Assembly: GCA_036493475.1 (NCBI GenBank)
Contig: DASXPS010000077.1
Location: 1 to 39,743, forward strand
Length of the DNA: 39,743 bases
Reading direction: 5' to 3'
From: Sporichthyaceae bacterium
GTDB taxonomy: Bacteria > Actinomycetota > Actinomycetes > Sporichthyales > Sporichthyaceae
Positions 37,720 through 39,743 of the stretch are shown here, piece by piece. The first letter of the stretch is position 1. Each line of letters starts with the position of its first letter. The notes beneath the pieces are model-generated. The model was not told the DNA's origin. It did no database searches and saw only the letters and a list, made by a program, of their open reading frames with translations. The translations under genes were made by a program, and so were the position numbers.

Positions 37720-39743
37720 CTAGGACTCGGTGCTCAATTCGGCGAGGACGGCGCCGATCGGCACCTGCTCGCCCTCGGTGACGTTGATCGCCGCGACCAC
37801 GCCGTCGTCAGGGCTGCGGATGGTGTGCTCCATCTTCATTGCCTCGAGTACCAACAACGGGGTGCCGGCCTCGACGGTGTCCCCGACGGAAACCAAGATG
37901 CGCACCACCGCACCGGGCATCGGCGCGGTCAGCCCGCCGGCCGGGCCGCTGCTGCCGGGGGCGGGCAGCGGATCGAGCACGGTGAGCGTGGAATGGCCGA
38001 GCGGACTGTCCACGCACGCGATGCCCAGCGAGCCCGCACCGACGATCTCGGACAGGTGCACGCGGAACCGCCGGCGCACCCCGCCGGTGCTCAGCTCGAC
38101 CCCGACCCCGTCCGCGGCATGGATAACCAGCGGGTGCGGGGCGCCGTCGACCAACAGGATCGGCTCCGCGGCGGTCAGATCGTGCCCGATGCCGATCGAC
38201 TCGCCGTCCTGCGTTTTGAAGGTCACCGACTCCAAGGTGGCCCGGTTGTTGCGCCAGCCGCGGGGGATCGCGGGTTGGGTGCTGCCCGCCGGGCGGGCGC
38301 GGTGGTGCCGGGCGATCGCGGCCACCGCGGCGTGCAACTGGTGCACCTCCGGGACGGTGGCCGCGGCGGTCAGCCCGTCGACCCGTTCCAGGAAGTCGGT
38401 GGTGGTGTCCGCGGCCAGGAACGCCGCCGACCGCAGGATCGCCACCAGCAGGTCGCGGTTGGTGGTCACCCCGTGCAGCCGGGCCCGGCTCAACGTGTCG
38501 GCGAGCAATGCCGCGGCGCCGGACCGGGTGGGGGCGTGCGCGATCACCTTGGCGATCATCGAGTCGTAGTACGGGCTGACCTCACCGCCGGTGGCCAACG
38601 CCGAGTCCACCCGGACGTAGCCGTTGGGACCGCACGGCGTGTCGATCTCGAACAGCTCGAAGGTGCCGGAGACCGGCAGGTACCCGGCGGCCGGGTCCTC
38701 GGCGCACAACCGGACCTCGATGGCATGCCCGCTCACCCCGGCCGATCGCGCGGCCGCGGGCAGCGGATTCCCCCCGGCCACCAGCAATTGCAGCGCGACC
38801 AGGTCCAGGCCGGTTATCGCCTCAGTGACCGGGTGTTCCACCTGCAGGCGGGTGTTCATCTCCAGGAACGCCGCGGTGCCGTCCGCGCCGACGATGAACT
38901 CCACGGTGCCCGCGCCCCGGTAGTCGACCGCGCGTGCCGCGGCCACCGCCGCGGTGCACAGCTGCTCGCGCAGGTCGGCGGAGACGAACGCGGACGGCGC
39001 CTCTTCCACGATCTTCTGGTGCCGCCGCTGGATCGAGCACTCCCGCTCGAACAACGCGACGGTGTTGCCGTGGTCGTCGGCGATCACCTGAATCTCGATG
39101 TGCCGCGACGGGGAGAGGTACCGCTCCAGGAACACCATCGGGTTGCCGAAGGCACTGGCCGCTTCGCGTTGCGCGGAGGCGATCTGCTCGTCCGCCTCCG
39201 CCGGGTCGGCGATGATCCGCATGCCGCGGCCACCACCACCGGCCGAGGCCTTGACGATGGCGGGCAGGCCGACGGCGGTCAGCGCGGCGCGGATGTCGAC
39301 GGCTTCGCCGCCACCCTCGGGCGCCGCGCGGCCGTCCTCACCGATGGTGAAGCCGGCCAGCACCGGCACGCCCGCGGCGGCCATCATGCGCTTGGCGGTG
39401 ACCTTGTCGCCCATCGCGGAGATCGCGGCGGCGGGCGGGCCGATGAACACCAAGCCGGCAGCGGCCACGTCCGCGGCGAACTGCGCGTTCTCGGACAGGA
39501 AGCCGTAGCCGGGGTGGATCGCGTCCGCACCCACCCGGGCCGCGGCGTCCAGGATCAGCTCGCCGCGCAGGTAGGTGTCCGCGGGTGCGGTGCCGGGCAG
39601 CCGCACTGCTTCGTCCGCCTCGGCGACGAACAATGCGTCGGCGTCCGCATCGGAATACACGACCGCAGTGGCGATGCCCAGGGAGCGCGCACCGCGGAGA
39701 ACCCGACGCGCGATCTCGCCGCGGTTGGCGACGAGGACCTTCG
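37720..39743 (-). CDS. Biotin-dependent acyl-CoA carboxylase alpha subunit (biotin carboxylase plus BCCP), 5' edge missing
   Basis: The frame is open to the window edge; the first visible residues KVLVANRGEIARR are the usual start of a biotin carboxylase, so only a few N-terminal residues are missing. Landmarks: IHPGYGFLSENAQFA, ATP-grasp KASAGGGGRGMRII, EMNTRLQVEHPVTEAITGLDLV, and at the C-terminus the biotinyl-Lys motif EAMKMEH about 35 residues from the end. With about 674 residues it is the AccA/MccA-type alpha subunit that carboxylates biotin for an acyl-CoA carboxylase (acetyl-, propionyl- or 3-methylcrotonyl-CoA). No beta carboxyltransferase gene is present here; it may lie just upstream. 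First visible gene of the four-gene minus operon. Confidence 0.95.
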   Translation of the reverse strand, partial: KVLVANRGEIARRVLRGARSLGIATAVVYSDADADALFVAEADEAVRLPGTAPADTYLRGELILDAAARVGADAIHPGYGFLSENAQFAADVAAAGLVFIGPPAAAISAMGDKVTAKRMMAAAGVPVLAGFTIGEDGRAAPEGGGEAVDIRAALTAVGLPAIVKASAGGGGRGMRIIADPAEADEQIASAQREAASAFGNPMVFLERYLSPSRHIEIQVIADDHGNTVALFERECSIQRRHQKIVEEAPSAFVSADLREQLCTAAVAAARAVDYRGAGTVEFIVGADGTAAFLEMNTRLQVEHPVTEAITGLDLVALQLLVAGGNPLPAAARSAGVSGHAIEVRLCAEDPAAGYLPVSGTFELFEIDTPCGPNGYVRVDSALATGGEVSPYYDSMIAKVIAHAPTRSGAAALLADTLSRARLHGVTTNRDLLVAILRSAAFLAADTTTDFLERVDGLTAAATVPEVHQLHAAVAAIARHHRARPAGSTQPAIPRGWRNNRATLESVTFKTQDGESIGIGHDLTAAEPILLVDGAPHPLVIHAADGVGVELSTGGVRRRFRVHLSEIVGAGSLGIACVDSPLGHSTLTVLDPLPAPGSSGPAGGLTAPMPGAVVRILVSVGDTVEAGTPLLVLEAMKMEHTIRSPDDGVVAAINVTEGEQVPIGAVLAELSTES

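Noticed and set aside
1-39743. tRNA, rRNA, CRISPR array, insertion sequence or phage attachment site
   Set aside because: None was seen when reading both strands by eye; a covariance-model search would be needed to exclude small RNAs.

Overview
The window is high-GC, gene-dense actinobacterial DNA: GTG and TTG starts are frequent, stop/start overlaps (ATGA, GTGA) are common, several promoters look leaderless, and the gene families are actinomycete ones (WhiG and RsiG, SigF-type sigma, WXG100/EspC-like proteins, WS/DGAT, mycothiol-type isomerase fold, FprA, Rv2483c-like HAD-PlsC). I would not go below class level from the sequence alone. I saw no tRNA, rRNA, CRISPR array or insertion sequence. 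No gene-free stretch exceeds 300 bases; the longest is about 290 (18248-18535).

Layout. (1) 1-5276, plus strand: the 3' end of a serine hydrolase, then a tightly overlapping accessory block resembling a type VII secretion substrate locus: a 96-residue EspC/WXG100-like protein, a 443-residue T7SS-substrate-like protein, and three unrecognised genes, two of which are clear paralogues, one of these membrane-anchored. (2) 5248-16659: a monoderm type IV pilus locus in two divergent arms. The minus arm is pilT2, rsiG, pilB, a secreted LAS-fold wall peptidase, pilT, pilC. The plus arm is pilM, pilN, pilO, pilD. No prepilin gene is visible. (3) 16660-18535: a long imperfect inverted repeat, a DUF4389 membrane protein and a WhiG-family sigma factor. 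(4) 18536-22525: an unknown 82-residue protein, citrate synthase with a hairpin over its ribosome binding site, and a TetR regulator divergent from a dihydrodipicolinate-reductase-like dehydrogenase. (5) 22643-30824, minus strand: a neutral lipid and glycerolipid operon (monoacylglycerol lipase, WS/DGAT acyltransferase, PlsB, HAD-PlsC fusion), preceded by FprA-type reductase and PP2C phosphatase. (6) 30897-34691: DedA-like and secreted propeller-like proteins, a YihY/BrkB membrane protein and a SigF-type sigma factor. (7) 34845-39743, minus strand: an operon with a biotin-dependent carboxylase alpha subunit, an acyl-CoA synthetase, an SRPBCC protein and a maleylpyruvate-isomerase-fold protein.

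The most interesting feature is the coupling of parts 2 and 3. The gene between pilT2 and pilB encodes a 171-residue helical protein with two copies of the c-di-GMP binding motif of RsiG, the anti-sigma factor of WhiG, each at exact spacing but with substitutions. A WhiG-type sigma gene lies a few kilobases away. The intergenic region between the two pilus arms carries two divergent sequences resembling FliA/SigD/WhiG promoters, one per arm. This suggests a self-contained circuit in which c-di-GMP, through RsiG and WhiG, sets expression of the pilus machinery. An analogous link is known from Rubrobacter radiotolerans; here the anti-sigma gene is embedded in and translationally coupled to the operon it may control, and a cell-wall hydrolase is part of the same operon.
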